Positions 7,083-15,409 of a DNA stretch of 64,000 nt are shown here, piece by piece (position 1 is the stretch's first letter; the number at the start of each line of letters is the position of its first letter). The notes beneath the pieces were generated by a model. It made no database searches, was not told the DNA's origin, and worked only from the letters and a program-made list of their open reading frames with translations. The stretch covers positions 62,001-126,000 of the forward strand of contig NZ_JAQLFJ010000005.1 in NCBI RefSeq assembly GCF_028206795.1, given 5' to 3'. The DNA comes from Collinsella aerofaciens (GTDB lineage: Bacteria > Actinomycetota > Coriobacteriia > Coriobacteriales > Coriobacteriaceae). Both the position numbers and the translations under genes were made by a program.

Positions 7083-8511
7083 GTTGCAGAATGCCCCCCA
7101 TTAGCTGCAATTCCAAGGTAGTTAGTACTTTTGGACTCAGATCGTCATACTGAACAAGAATTTGAGTTGAGTTTTCAGGGACAGATGCGCCATCGGCACA
7201 CCAAAAACAGTCACCGATATCGATAAAAGGGATGCTCGAGCGCGTGAAGGCCCGTGCAAAAGAGCTTCCGCCCGCGTCACGCTCCACGGCCACGACGCAG
7301 TAAAGGCCGGCGTCCGCGTACTCGATCGAGACTTCCCCTGCCGGAAACGTTTTCCGTACAAGCGCCGCCAGGCCATCACGCGCCCCACGAGCACGAACGC
7401 GCACGCGGTTCACATGTCGCTCGTAATCACCCGATTCCAGCAAACGCGCCAAGGCAACCTGATCAACAGAACTTACCGACGAGGCGTAGAAACCAAGGTT
7501 GCGTTTAAACCTCTCCATTAGTTCATCGGGCAGCACCATGTACGCCAAACGTAACGCCGATGAAAGGCTCTTCGAAAACGTATTGGTGTAGATAACCGAC
7601 TGGGCGGCATCGATCGACGCGAGCGCGGGAATCGGCTTGCCGGCAAGGCGAAACTCACAATCAAAGTCGTCTTCGATGAGATACCGACCTGGCCGCTCGG
7701 CGGCCCAGCTCAGCAACGCATAGCGACGTGCAATGCTCGTCACAAGACCAGTCGGATACTGATGAGACGGCATCAGGTGAAGGACATCGGTCCCGGTTTT
7801 CTGCAGCGCGCTCAAGTCCACGCCCTCAGCATCCAACGGGACATGCCGCACTTCGCAACCCATGGCCTGATAGATGCGCGTCAAGCGCAAATAGCCTGGA
7901 TCCTCGACGGCATACACCTTGTCCGCGCCAAGCAACTGAACCAACATGGTATCGAGCAGCTGGGCGCCCGCACCGATAACGATATTGTCGGGATTGACAT
8001 TCATGCCCCTTGTCCCGCGCAGATGGTGCGCAATCGCACGTCGCAGTCGAGCGGTGCCATGCGCCGGTGCGGGCGAAAAGATTTCACGTTCGTCTTCGGA
8101 CGTCAGCGTCGCCCGTAGCGCACTTTGCCAAAGCCGCGCCGCCTCCAAAGCGGAAGGAGAAAGTGCGTCGAATCGCTCTGCCTGCCCCATGGCATCATGC
8201 GCGCTGGGACCAACAGGGACAGCATCTCGGTCGATGTCCTCCGCAGCCGAAGCCAAAACCGGTGCATCCGGAAGTTCGCAAGCGTAGTAGCCACGACGCG
8301 GCATTGAGCAAATATAGCCCTCGGCAAGCAACTGGCTATATGCATTCTCGATAGTAATGACACTGATTCCCAGATGACTGGCAAAGGCGCGCTTAGACGG
8401 AAGATGCTCCCCCGCCGCAATGCGTCCAGCAACGATATCATCTCGAATTTGCTGGTAAACATACTCATAGAGCGATGCTTCGCCGCGGTTTTCCAAATTA
8501 TAGTCAAGCAT
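7075..8511 (-). CDS. pdxR: MocR/PdxR-type regulator (GntR domain fused to an aminotransferase fold)
   Basis: A PLP-sensing regulator of 478 aa. The N-terminal GntR winged helix (residues about 10-75) includes AGEHLPSKRAFASHLGIS and ITIENAYSQL. It is joined to a fold-type I aminotransferase-like domain with IGAGAQLLDTMLVQLLG, EDDFDCEFR, and NTFSKSLSSALRL carrying the PLP lysine. It is transcribed divergently from pdxS, the classic layout of PdxR controlling PLP synthase, so it likely activates pdxST when PLP is low. The ATG at 8511 is chosen for AGGTGA 6-11 nt upstream; the frame extends to 8544 without a site. The stop codon is provided by the end of the 123-bp element. Confidence 0.9.
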   Translation of the reverse strand: MLDYNLENRGEASLYEYVYQQIRDDIVAGRIAAGEHLPSKRAFASHLGISVITIENAYSQLLAEGYICSMPRRGYYACELPDAPVLASAAEDIDRDAVPVGPSAHDAMGQAERFDALSPSALEAARLWQSALRATLTSEDEREIFSPAPAHGTARLRRAIAHHLRGTRGMNVNPDNIVIGAGAQLLDTMLVQLLGADKVYAVEDPGYLRLTRIYQAMGCEVRHVPLDAEGVDLSALQKTGTDVLHLMPSHQYPTGLVTSIARRYALLSWAAERPGRYLIEDDFDCEFRLAGKPIPALASIDAAQSVIYTNTFSKSLSSALRLAYMVLPDELMERFKRNLGFYASSVSSVDQVALARLLESGDYERHVNRVRVRARGARDGLAALVRKTFPAGEVSIEYADAGLYCVVAVERDAGGSSFARAFTRSSIPFIDIGDCFWCADGASVPENSTQILVQYDDLSPKVLTTLELQLMGGILQPK

Positions 8512-8656
8512 GAGTTTGTCACCTGACCTTATCGAGTCATTCAATCTGGTATTACTCTGACCTTGTTATTATCTCGAAAACTGAGTATTTCGCCATACCC
8601 AGCTCCCCGATAGGATGTTCCGTCAAGCAATGCACATGCCAACCAAGGGAGCAACC

Positions 8657-9547
8657 ATGGCAGAACAGACCAGCAAGGCCGATCGCGTTAAACTCAACCG
8701 CGAGCTCGCGCAGATGCTCAAGGGCGGCGTCATCATGGACGTCACCACGCCCGAGCAGGCACGCATCGCCGAAGAGGCGGGCGCCTGCGCCGTCATGGCG
8801 CTCGAGCGCATCCCGGCCGACATCCGCGCCGCAGGCGGCGTCTCGCGCATGAGTGATCCCAAGATGATCAAGGGCATCCAAAAAGCTGTCTCCATCCCCG
8901 TTATGGCCAAGTGCCGCATCGGCCACATTGTCGAGGCGCAGATCCTGCAGGCCATCGAAATCGACTACATCGACGAATCCGAGGTCCTCTCCCCCGCCGA
9001 TGATGTCTATCACATCGACAAGACCCAGTTTGACGTGCCGTTTGTCTGCGGCGCCCGCGATCTGGGCGAGGCGCTGCGCCGTGTTGCCGAGGGCGCCACG
9101 ATGATTCGCACCAAGGGCGAGCCGGGCACGGGCGACGTCGTTCAGGCCGTGCGCCATATGCGCAAGATCCAAAAGCAGATCCGCGACGTTGTTGCCCTGC
9201 GCGACGACGAGCTCTTTGAGGCAGCCAAGCAGCTGCAGATTCCGGTCGAGCTGGTGCGCGAGGTCCATGCCACGGGCAAGCTCCCCGTCGTAAACTTTGC
9301 CGCCGGCGGAGTCGCGACCCCCGCCGACGCCGCGCTGATGATGCAGCTGGGCGCCGAGGGCGTCTTTGTTGGCTCGGGCATCTTTAAGAGCGGCGACCCC
9401 GCCAAGCGCGCCGCCGCCATCGTCAAGGCCGTGGCAAACTTCACCGACGCCAAGCTCATCGCCGAGCTTTCGGAGGACCTGGGCGAGGCCATGGTGGGCA
9501 TCAACGCCGACGAAATCGAGATCATCATGGAGGAGCGCGGGCGCTAG
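8657..9547 (+). CDS. pdxS: pyridoxal 5'-phosphate synthase, lyase subunit PdxS
   Basis: The synthase subunit of the deoxyxylulose-independent vitamin B6 pathway. It condenses ribose 5-phosphate, glyceraldehyde 3-phosphate and PdxT-derived ammonia to PLP in a 12+12 complex. The 296-aa TIM barrel shows [14 protein letters not shown] near the start, the lysine in VMAKCRIGH that forms the imine, the second lysine in [10 protein letters not shown], and the phosphate-binding segment [14 protein letters not shown]. The ATG at 8657 follows AAGGGA by 6 nt. It is first gene of the pdxST operon, 20 nt ahead of pdxT, and is probably controlled by the divergent PdxR. Confidence 0.97.
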   Translation: MAEQTSKADRVKLNRELAQMLKGGVIMDVTTPEQARIAEEAGACAVMALERIPADIRAAGGVSRMSDPKMIKGIQKAVSIPVMAKCRIGHIVEAQILQAIEIDYIDESEVLSPADDVYHIDKTQFDVPFVCGARDLGEALRRVAEGATMIRTKGEPGTGDVVQAVRHMRKIQKQIRDVVALRDDELFEAAKQLQIPVELVREVHATGKLPVVNFAAGGVATPADAALMMQLGAEGVFVGSGIFKSGDPAKRAAAIVKAVANFTDAKLIAELSEDLGEAMVGINADEIEIIMEERGR

Positions 9548-9567
9548 TCCAGCAGAAAGGATCGCAC

Positions 9568-10155
9568 ATGAGCGATTATGCAGACCAAACGGTCGCCGTG
9601 CTGGCGGTCCAGGGCGCTTTTGCCGAGCATGAGGCAAGGCTATCTGAGCTGGGCGCACGCTGTATTGAGCTGAGGCAGGCGGCTGATTTGAAGCAGAACT
9701 TTGACCGTCTGGTACTTCCCGGCGGCGAGTCTACCGTTCAAGGGAAACTGCTTGATGAGTTGGGCATGCTCGAGGAGCTTCGTACCCGTATCGCTGAAGG
9801 CATGCCCGTCCTGGGCACCTGCGCCGGCCTGATTCTGCTGGCTCACGACCTTGCCGCTCATGACGATAAGGGCACGCCGCGTTTGGCAACCATGGATGTG
9901 CTCGTTGAGCGCAATGCCTATGGCAGACAGCTCGGCAGTTTTCGCACCAAGGGACAGGTAGACGGCATCGACGGTGAAGTGCCGCTGACATTTATCCGCG
10001 CGCCCCGCATCGTCGAGGTCCACGGCGACGCCAAGGCCTTGGCAGAGGTCGATGGCCGCATCGTCGCCGCCCGCCAGGGCAACCAGCTCGGCGTAACCTT
10101 CCACCCCGAGCTCGACGAAGACACCCGCCTCCACGAACTGTTCCTACAAATGTAG
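9568..10155 (+). CDS. pdxT: pyridoxal 5'-phosphate synthase, glutaminase subunit PdxT
   Basis: The glutaminase partner (195 aa) of PdxS, releasing ammonia from glutamine and channelling it into PLP synthesis. The N-terminus TVAVLAVQGAFAEHEARL, the oxyanion region LPGGESTVQGKLL, the nucleophile elbow GTCAGL and the catalytic pair in TFHPELDED complete the class I triad. The SD AGAAAGGA precedes the ATG. It follows pdxS by 20 nt and is surely co-transcribed with it. An 18-bp perfect inverted repeat lies just behind. Confidence 0.96.
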   Translation: MSDYADQTVAVLAVQGAFAEHEARLSELGARCIELRQAADLKQNFDRLVLPGGESTVQGKLLDELGMLEELRTRIAEGMPVLGTCAGLILLAHDLAAHDDKGTPRLATMDVLVERNAYGRQLGSFRTKGQVDGIDGEVPLTFIRAPRIVEVHGDAKALAEVDGRIVAARQGNQLGVTFHPELDEDTRLHELFLQM

Positions 10156-10178
10156 GCATCGAAATCAACAAACGAAAC

Positions 10179-10242
10179 GAGAGTGGATAATCTCCCACTT
10201 TAAGCTTGGATGCAGGCTCAAACCGGGAGATTATCCACTCTC
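10179..10242. repeat. 18-bp perfect inverted repeat behind pdxT
   Basis: GAGAGTGGATAATCTCCC (10179-10196) and its exact complement at 10225-10242 enclose 28 nt. It could act as a stem for 3'-end formation of pdxST, but has no T tract. Confidence 0.7.
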
Positions 10243-10250
10243 ATGCTATG

Positions 10251-10306
10251 TAGTCATTGGGGACGCTCTTAAACGACTACTCAAACAAGAACGTCCCCAA
10301 CGACCA
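10251..10306. repeat. palindromic intergenic repeat, family A, degenerate copy
   Basis: Begins TAGTCATTGGGGACGCTCTT and ends AAGAACGTCCCCAACGACCA. It matches the near-perfect copy at 62214-62269, with several substitutions in the right arm. Confidence 0.75.
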
Positions 10307-10324
10307 TATTGCGATAGACGACCA

Positions 10325-10376
10325 CGTTTGCCCAGATAAAACCGACCAAATAAACCTGTCCCCTTTTGGTAGGTTT
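10325..10376. repeat. palindromic intergenic repeat, family B, copy 1
   Basis: Contains CGTTTGCCCAGATAAAACC and AAACCTGTCCC, then TTTTGGTAGGTTT. The same sequence, with compensating changes in the stem, recurs at 47774-47825. Confidence 0.75.
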
Positions 10377-10404
10377 GGATCAAGGCAACGCCGATGCCTT
10401 GGTA

Positions 10405-10525
10405 TCGACAGCGAAAACCCGCCAGAGCGAGCAAGGCGCCTTGAAACGAGGCGGCATTGATCTTTTGGTCATGCCGCCGAAGTTGAAAGGCAGATTGCCG
10501 CTCTGGCGGGTTTGCAGCGTCAACT
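10405..10525 (+). ncRNA. conserved structured RNA, copy 1
   Basis: A long helix pairs 10416-10434 with 10495-10512, interrupted only by a bulged A at 10430. Inside is a hairpin (10450-10478) with an 8-bp stem, a bulged U, a 4-bp stem containing a U-G pair, and a UUUU loop. Flanking single-stranded segments CAGCGAAAA, GCAAGGCGCCTTGAAA, TTGAAAGGCAGATTGCC and TTTGCAGCGTC are shared almost exactly with copy 2 at 36790-36935, while the helix bases differ compensatorily. The U-G pair exists only on the plus strand. It lies between pdxT and the 3' end of the RGG-protein gene. Identity unknown; the Collinsella-1 and raiA motifs should be compared. Confidence 0.7.
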
Positions 10526-10526
10526 A

Positions 10527-10554
10527 GTTACGCGGTTTGGTAAAACCGCGTAAC
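10527..10554. terminator. 12-bp hairpin between structured RNA copy 1 and the RGG gene
   Basis: GTTACGCGGTTT and AAACCGCGTAAC form a perfect stem with a GGTA loop. It abuts the stop of the minus-strand RGG gene and the 3' end of the plus-strand RNA, so it could serve both, though neither side has a T tract. Confidence 0.5.
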
Positions 10555-10556
10555 CC

Positions 10557-11468
10557 CTAGAAACGGTTGCCGCGGAAGCCGCCACCGTTGCGGCCGCCAC
10601 GATCGCCACCGCGACCGCCGCGGTCGTTACCACGGTTGCCGCCGAAGCCGCCACGGTTGCCACCGCGATCGCCATAGCCACCACGGTTGCCACCAAAGCC
10701 GCCGCGACCGCCACGGTCGCCGCCACGGTCACCAAAGCCGCCACGGCCACCGCGATCGCCACCGCGACCGCCGCGGTCACCACCACGGCCACCGCGATCG
10801 CCAAAGCCGCCGCGACCGCCACGGTCGCCGCCACGGCCACCGCGCTCGTCACGGCCGCCGCGAGGACCGCGGTCCTCGTCCAGGCCCATGGCGACGAGCG
10901 GAGCGATAACCTTATCGAGAGCGGCCATCAGCTCGGTGGCCTCCTCGTAAGAAAGCTCAGGCAGGAGCTTCTCCTTCTTGTTGGCAAGCTCGACCAGGCC
11001 CTCAGCGGCATCCTCGGCAGCGAAGACGACGATCTTGCGCATATCGCCCTCGGCGTCGTCGATGCGGCCGACCAGATCGGCAGCCTCGGCCTCGGCCATC
11101 AGGCCATCGAGCTCACGAAGGCGCATGCCCAGCAGGTCGGACATCTCCTTCTGCTCCATCTTGGGCTTGAGGTCAAGAAGCTTGATGGCGCGCTCGATGT
11201 TCGCCATGCGCTCAGCCTTGGCCTCCTCCTCCTTGGAAATAGCAAAGCGACGGCTGCGCAGCAGGCGGGCGGCCTTCTGCATCTTGTCCATCAGCTCTTC
11301 GTCATCGTAATCAGCGGCGGCCTCGACAACCTCGGCCTCCTCCTCGGCGGAAACCTCGTCAGCAGCCTCAACCTCGGCAGCTTCGGTCTCCACGGTCTCG
11401 ACTGCCTCGACCTCGGCAGCCATGGTCTCGTTCTCGGTCTCGTTCATGATCTCTTCGTTCTCAGACAT
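10557..11468 (-). CDS. RGG-repeat protein with acidic N-terminus
   Basis: A 303-aa protein in three parts. The first about 60 residues are Glu/Ala/Val rich. The middle (60-195) is predicted helical, with RLLRSRRFAISKEEEAKAER, MSDLLGMRLRELDGLM and LSYEEATELMAALDK. The last about 100 residues are a low-complexity RGG domain, with DRGG, GGRGG, GFGDRGG and GGNRGG repeated many times. RGG boxes bind RNA and favour phase separation in eukaryotes and in some bacterial RNA helicases and cyanobacterial RNA-binding proteins; here no helicase or RRM is attached. AAGGAG lies 4 nt before the ATG. The repeat DNA is near-periodic and prone to expansion or contraction. Confidence 0.85.
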   Translation of the reverse strand: MSENEEIMNETENETMAAEVEAVETVETEAAEVEAADEVSAEEEAEVVEAAADYDDEELMDKMQKAARLLRSRRFAISKEEEAKAERMANIERAIKLLDLKPKMEQKEMSDLLGMRLRELDGLMAEAEAADLVGRIDDAEGDMRKIVVFAAEDAAEGLVELANKKEKLLPELSYEEATELMAALDKVIAPLVAMGLDEDRGPRGGRDERGGRGGDRGGRGGFGDRGGRGGDRGGRGGDRGGRGGFGDRGGDRGGRGGFGGNRGGYGDRGGNRGGFGGNRGNDRGGRGGDRGGRNGGGFRGNRF

Positions 11469-11620
11469 GAGACTCCTTCTTGGCCCTCTCGGGCATCATC
11501 GCCCCATTCGCGGGGCCCGTCGCGCACTCTTTGCGCTTTAAACATTCATGCCTCTCGGCAAAACGTCCATTAGTTTATGGTGTCGCCATCCAATCTAGCT
11601 GCAGAATCTATGTGCACACA

Positions 11621-13036
11621 TTAATGCGACATGTGCGACTCGCGGCGGGCGTACACCAGCGACACCGCGAACCCGACAACGGCAATCACGGCCGCCACGC
11701 GCACGGCGGCTGCAAATCCTATCGCCTGGGCAACGTCCGACGCAACGCCCGCGGCGCCAGCAGCCACCGCAGAACTCGAAAGCAGGCCGATAAACAGCGA
11801 CGGACCAAACGACGCGGCAATCATGTTCCACGTGTTAAGCAATGCCGTTCCGTGAGGATGCTCAGCGGCGGGAAGCGTCTCCAAACCGGCGGTCTGCGAG
11901 GGGCTCAGTACCAAACCGACGCCGGCATACACCACAACGGTCAGCAGCACGACAACGCCGATGTTCATGCTTGCCGCCGTCATCGAAATGGAAATCTGCC
12001 CCACAGCGATCAGGGCAAAGCCGACCGGCAGCAGCGGCCACGCACCACGGGCATCCATCACGCGTCCGCCCACAATCGAGGTCACGGCGTTGCAGGCGAT
12101 CGCCGGCAAAATGAGCAAACCCGCAACAAGTGCGGTCATGCCGTATGCGCCCTCAAAATAGAGCGGCAACAAAACACTCATCGAGAACGTTGTCATCATC
12201 GACACCACCACAAGCAGGCACGCAGGCCAAAAACGAACGCTCGCCATGGGACGCACGTTAAGCACCGGATGCTCGAGCTCGAGCTGACGGGCCGCAAACA
12301 AGCCGAGCAGCACAAGGGCGGCGAAGAGCGTCACGATGCCGGAAATCAGATTGGTCGAGAACTCGCCTACGGAATACACAAATGCCGTAATGCCGGCAGC
12401 GAGCAAAACAACCGACAGAATATCAAGCGTGGTGTTCGAGCGCTCTCCGACATTCTGAACAAGCTTCACGCCCGCCGCAGCGACCGCAATGCCGCCCACC
12501 AACGGCACTACGAACACCGCTCTCCAGCCAAACAACGTGCACATAAGACCACTAATCACAGGCCCAAACGCCGGCCCTAGCGTAATGCAGGCACCGCCCA
12601 GGCTCAGATACAGACCGAGCTTCTCGCGCGGAGCGCAAGATAGCACTACATTCATCATGAGCGGAAACAAGATACCCGATCCCGCAGCCTGCAAAATACG
12701 ACTTGGCAGCAAAACGGCAAACGACGGGGCGACCAGGCACAGGACTTCGCCGGCGACCATGCATCCGCATGCGAAAAACAGCAGCTTGCGCGTCGAGAAA
12801 CGACCGGACAGATAGGCCATGATGGCCGTAAAGATCGATGTCACGATCATGTAGCCCGAAACTAGCCACTGCGCCGTGGTGGCACTCACCGAAAAGGCCG
12901 CCATGATATCGTGCAGTGCCACGTTAATGATGTTCTCGTTAAACGCGGCAACAAAGGCTGCAATATACATTACGACGAGAAACGCCGAAGTGGCCGATGG
13001 CGTTGCTTGAACTTGTTGCTGAGATTTGCTCCCCAT
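11621..13036 (-). CDS. MFS multidrug efflux transporter, DHA2 (EmrB/QacA-like)
   Basis: An integral-membrane exporter of 471 aa with many hydrophobic helices, most like the 14-helix DHA2 drug:H+ antiporters. Early helices include AAFNENIINVALHDIM (the motif D1 region) and QWLVSGYMIVTSIFTAIMAY. The loop YLSGRFSTRKLLFF matches motif A, and GGACITLGPAFGPVISG matches antiporter motif C. The start at 13036 has AGGAAGG upstream; the frame continues upstream without a site. It is divergent from the deformylase-like gene at 13241. Substrate unknown. Confidence 0.88.
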   Translation of the reverse strand: MGSKSQQQVQATPSATSAFLVVMYIAAFVAAFNENIINVALHDIMAAFSVSATTAQWLVSGYMIVTSIFTAIMAYLSGRFSTRKLLFFACGCMVAGEVLCLVAPSFAVLLPSRILQAAGSGILFPLMMNVVLSCAPREKLGLYLSLGGACITLGPAFGPVISGLMCTLFGWRAVFVVPLVGGIAVAAAGVKLVQNVGERSNTTLDILSVVLLAAGITAFVYSVGEFSTNLISGIVTLFAALVLLGLFAARQLELEHPVLNVRPMASVRFWPACLLVVVSMMTTFSMSVLLPLYFEGAYGMTALVAGLLILPAIACNAVTSIVGGRVMDARGAWPLLPVGFALIAVGQISISMTAASMNIGVVVLLTVVVYAGVGLVLSPSQTAGLETLPAAEHPHGTALLNTWNMIAASFGPSLFIGLLSSSAVAAGAAGVASDVAQAIGFAAAVRVAAVIAVVGFAVSLVYARRESHMSH

Positions 13037-13240
13037 GCATTTCCTTCCTCTTGGAACAACAGTCACATCGCCCCAGAGGAACAGTCCAGGGCGAGCACGA
13101 GCCCTAGACTTACGTCAGACGCCGCACGCGACGGATCCGACAACATGGTCCAACGTTGAAAGATTGTAACGCTGACGCGCAGCTTTCCTTCCGCGCTATT
13201 ATTAAAAGTCCACGAAAGCACGAGACATGAGGAGCCCGCC

Positions 13241-13651
13241 ATGATTAAGCCCATCATGAAATCCGAGTTCTTTTTGCGCCTGCCTTCCGAAGACGCGGGA
13301 CCCGACGATGCCGCGACCGGGCAGGACCTCCTGGATACGCTCCATGAGCATGAGCACGAGTGCGTGGGCCTTGCCGCCAACATGATTGGCGTGCGCAAAC
13401 GCATCATCTGCGTAAAGGACGGCAACAGGGCGCTGCTGATGTACAACCCTCAAATTCTTGAGCAGGTCAATTCCTATCAGACGAGCGAAGGATGTCTCTC
13501 GCTTTCCGGTGAGCGCCCCTGTACTCGCTATCGCCGCATTAAGGTTGAGTATTTGGACGAGAATTTCGTCCACCGCATCAAAAACTTCTCGGGCTACACC
13601 GCCGAGATCATCCAACACGAAATCGACCACTGTTGCGGAATCGTTATTTAG
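13241..13651 (+). CDS. peptide deformylase-like protein, copy A
   Basis: A short (136 aa) deformylase-fold protein. Motif 1 reads GLAANMIG where active enzymes have GxGLAAPQxG, so the oxyanion-stabilising Gln is Met. Motif 2 EGCLSL and motif 3 HEIDH, with metal ligands and catalytic Glu, are intact. Deformylases remove formyl from nascent proteins using Fe/Zn. This one could be active but with altered catalysis or substrate. GAGGAG lies 6 nt before the ATG. A second short paralogue (20862-21281) has the opposite defect. The normal housekeeping def is not in this window. A strong terminator follows. Confidence 0.85.
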   Translation: MIKPIMKSEFFLRLPSEDAGPDDAATGQDLLDTLHEHEHECVGLAANMIGVRKRIICVKDGNRALLMYNPQILEQVNSYQTSEGCLSLSGERPCTRYRRIKVEYLDENFVHRIKNFSGYTAEIIQHEIDHCCGIVI

Positions 13652-13666
13652 TTCCGCCGATTCAAG

Positions 13667-13703
13667 AAAGCTCCCTGCAGCAAAACAACTGCAGGGAGCT
13701 TTT
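13667..13703. terminator. intrinsic terminator between deformylase-like copy A and the aminotransferase fusion
   Basis: AAAGCTCCCTGCAG and CTGCAGGGAGCTTTT form a 14-bp stem with an 8-nt loop. A/T tracts on both sides make it usable for both convergent genes. Confidence 0.88.
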
Positions 13704-13726
13704 CATAGTGCGGAACTTCTATCCCA

Positions 13727-15247
13727 CTAGCTCTGGCGGTAATGGTCGAAGAAGTCGGCGAGATCTTCGAGGGACTCCTTGAGCACTTCCATGCGCGGCA
13801 GGTACACGATACGGAAGTGGTCGGGCTCAGCCCAGTTGAAGCCGCCGCCGCGCGTGATCAGGATCTTCTTCTCGTGCAGCAGGTCAAGGGCGAACTGCTC
13901 GTCATCGGTGATGTTGAACTTCTTCACATCCATCTTGGGGAAGATGTAGAACGCCGCGCGCGGCTTAACCACCGAGATGCCGTCAATCTTGTTGAGCGCC
14001 TCATACACAAAGTTGCGCTGCTCGTAGACACGGCCGCCGGGACGGATGTAGTCGTTAACGGACTGATGACCACCGAGTGCCGTCTGAACGATCGACTGAG
14101 CCGGCACGTTGGAGCACAGGCGCATGTTGGAGAGCATGTTGATACCCATGATGAAGTCGCTCATGCAGCGCTGGTTGCCCGAAAGCACCATCCAGCCAAT
14201 ACGATAGCCCGCGATCATGTGCGACTTGGACAGACCGCTAAAGGTGACACAGGGCAGGTCGGGGGCGAGCGAGGCAATCGAGACGTGCTCGTAGCCGTCC
14301 ATGCACAGGCGGTCGTAGATCTCATCGGCAAAGATCATCAGCTGATGCCTGCGTGCAACCTCGACGATGCCCTCGAGCACCTCGCGCGGATAGACGGAAC
14401 CCGTGGGGTTGTTGGGGTTGATGATGACGAGGGCTTTGGTCGAGCTCGTGATCTTGGACTCCATATCCTGCAAGTCGGGATACCAATCCGCCTGCTCATC
14501 ACACAGATAATGTACGGGATGACCGCCGGCAAGGGTTGCGCACGCCGTCCAGAGCGGATAGTCGGGGCTGGGGATCAGAATCTCGTCGCCGTTGTCGAGC
14601 AGCGCGTTCATCGAAAGCTGAATGAGCTCGGACACGCCGTTGCCCGTGTAGATATGCTCCATCTGAACGTTGGGCAGGCCCTTGATCTGCGAATACTGCA
14701 TGATTGCCTTGCGCGCGGAGAACAGGCCACGCGAGTTGGAATAGCCTTCGCAGTCGGGCAGCTGCTGGCGCATGTCCTTGATAACCTCATCGGGCGTGCG
14801 GAAACCGAAGGGCGCCGGGTTGCCGATATTGAGCTTGAGGATGCGCTCGCCCTCGTCCTCCATACGGGCGGCCTCGTCGACGACGGGGCCGCGCACGTCA
14901 TACAGGACGTTATCGAGCTTGGTGGATTTAGAAAAAGTACGCATGGTGGTGCTCCTTGGAATTTGAGCTGAGGGATGGGGTTCGGGCTTGGAATCGTTGC
15001 GGGGTGATGATGCCTCGCCTTGATCGGCGTCGCCGGCAAGCAGCCAGGTAACATCGACCTCCAAAATACGGGCGAGCAGCTCAGCCACATCGCGCCGCGG
15101 AATCGTCTTGCCGCTCACATATTGGCTCATCTGACTCTTGCCGAGTTTTTTGCCGAGCATCTCCGATGCGCGGATCACGTCCGACTGGCGAACGTCGCGA
15201 TCGGACATAGCCTGTCGCAGACGATCGCTAAACGTCTCTTGGGCCAC
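13727..15247 (-). CDS. XRE helix-turn-helix domain fused to an AlaA-type aminotransferase
   Basis: A 506-aa fusion. Residues about 1-70 form an XRE DNA-binding domain (FSDRLRQAMSDRDVRQSDV, GKSQMSQYVSGKTIPRRD). A linker rich in Ser/Pro precedes a class I aminotransferase of about 400 aa resembling alanine-synthesising AlaA (LKLNIGNPAPFGF, VIINPNNPTGSVYP, ADEIYDRL, and SGLSKSHMIAGYRIGW with the PLP lysine). The enzyme core appears complete, so it could both make alanine from pyruvate and regulate transcription. GTG at 15247 is chosen because a perfect AAGGAGGT stands 4 nt before it; the frame runs on to 15286 without one. Four copies of a GTTCAATTT motif upstream are likely autoregulatory sites. 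Confidence 0.9.
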   Translation of the reverse strand: MAQETFSDRLRQAMSDRDVRQSDVIRASEMLGKKLGKSQMSQYVSGKTIPRRDVAELLARILEVDVTWLLAGDADQGEASSPRNDSKPEPHPSAQIPRSTTMRTFSKSTKLDNVLYDVRGPVVDEAARMEDEGERILKLNIGNPAPFGFRTPDEVIKDMRQQLPDCEGYSNSRGLFSARKAIMQYSQIKGLPNVQMEHIYTGNGVSELIQLSMNALLDNGDEILIPSPDYPLWTACATLAGGHPVHYLCDEQADWYPDLQDMESKITSSTKALVIINPNNPTGSVYPREVLEGIVEVARRHQLMIFADEIYDRLCMDGYEHVSIASLAPDLPCVTFSGLSKSHMIAGYRIGWMVLSGNQRCMSDFIMGINMLSNMRLCSNVPAQSIVQTALGGHQSVNDYIRPGGRVYEQRNFVYEALNKIDGISVVKPRAAFYIFPKMDVKKFNITDDEQFALDLLHEKKILITRGGGFNWAEPDHFRIVYLPRMEVLKESLEDLADFFDHYRQS

Positions 15248-15268
15248 TAGAACCTCCTTGCTGGCAAA

Positions 15269-15350
15269 GTTCAATTTATACAACACGAATTGAACCTGAG
15301 TTCAATTTAGGCAGCAGTATAGCGCGGAGCATTATCCGAAAGTTCAATTT
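15269..15350 (-). promoter_or_regulatory. cluster of four GTTCAATTT operator-like sites
   Basis: GTTCAATTT occurs at 15269-15277, 15300-15308 and 15342-15350, and GAATTGAAC in the opposite orientation at 15287-15295. The central two form the palindrome AATTGAAC-CTGA-GTTCAATT. The cluster is directly upstream of the HTH-aminotransferase start, which suggests autoregulation by the fused HTH. Confidence 0.6.
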
Positions 15351-15409
15351 CACAATAAAATGTACCGAACCCCGAGAATTGTCCCGAAGTGGACAACGGG
15401 CACGCGCTT

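Noticed and set aside
10687..10950. proline/arginine-rich plus-strand ORF opposite the RGG domain
   Set aside because: Low-complexity reverse reading of the RGG repeat with no ribosome binding site.
13742..14971. 409-aa plus-strand ORF across the aminotransferase fusion
   Set aside because: Antisense shadow; the minus-strand protein has full aminotransferase motifs.
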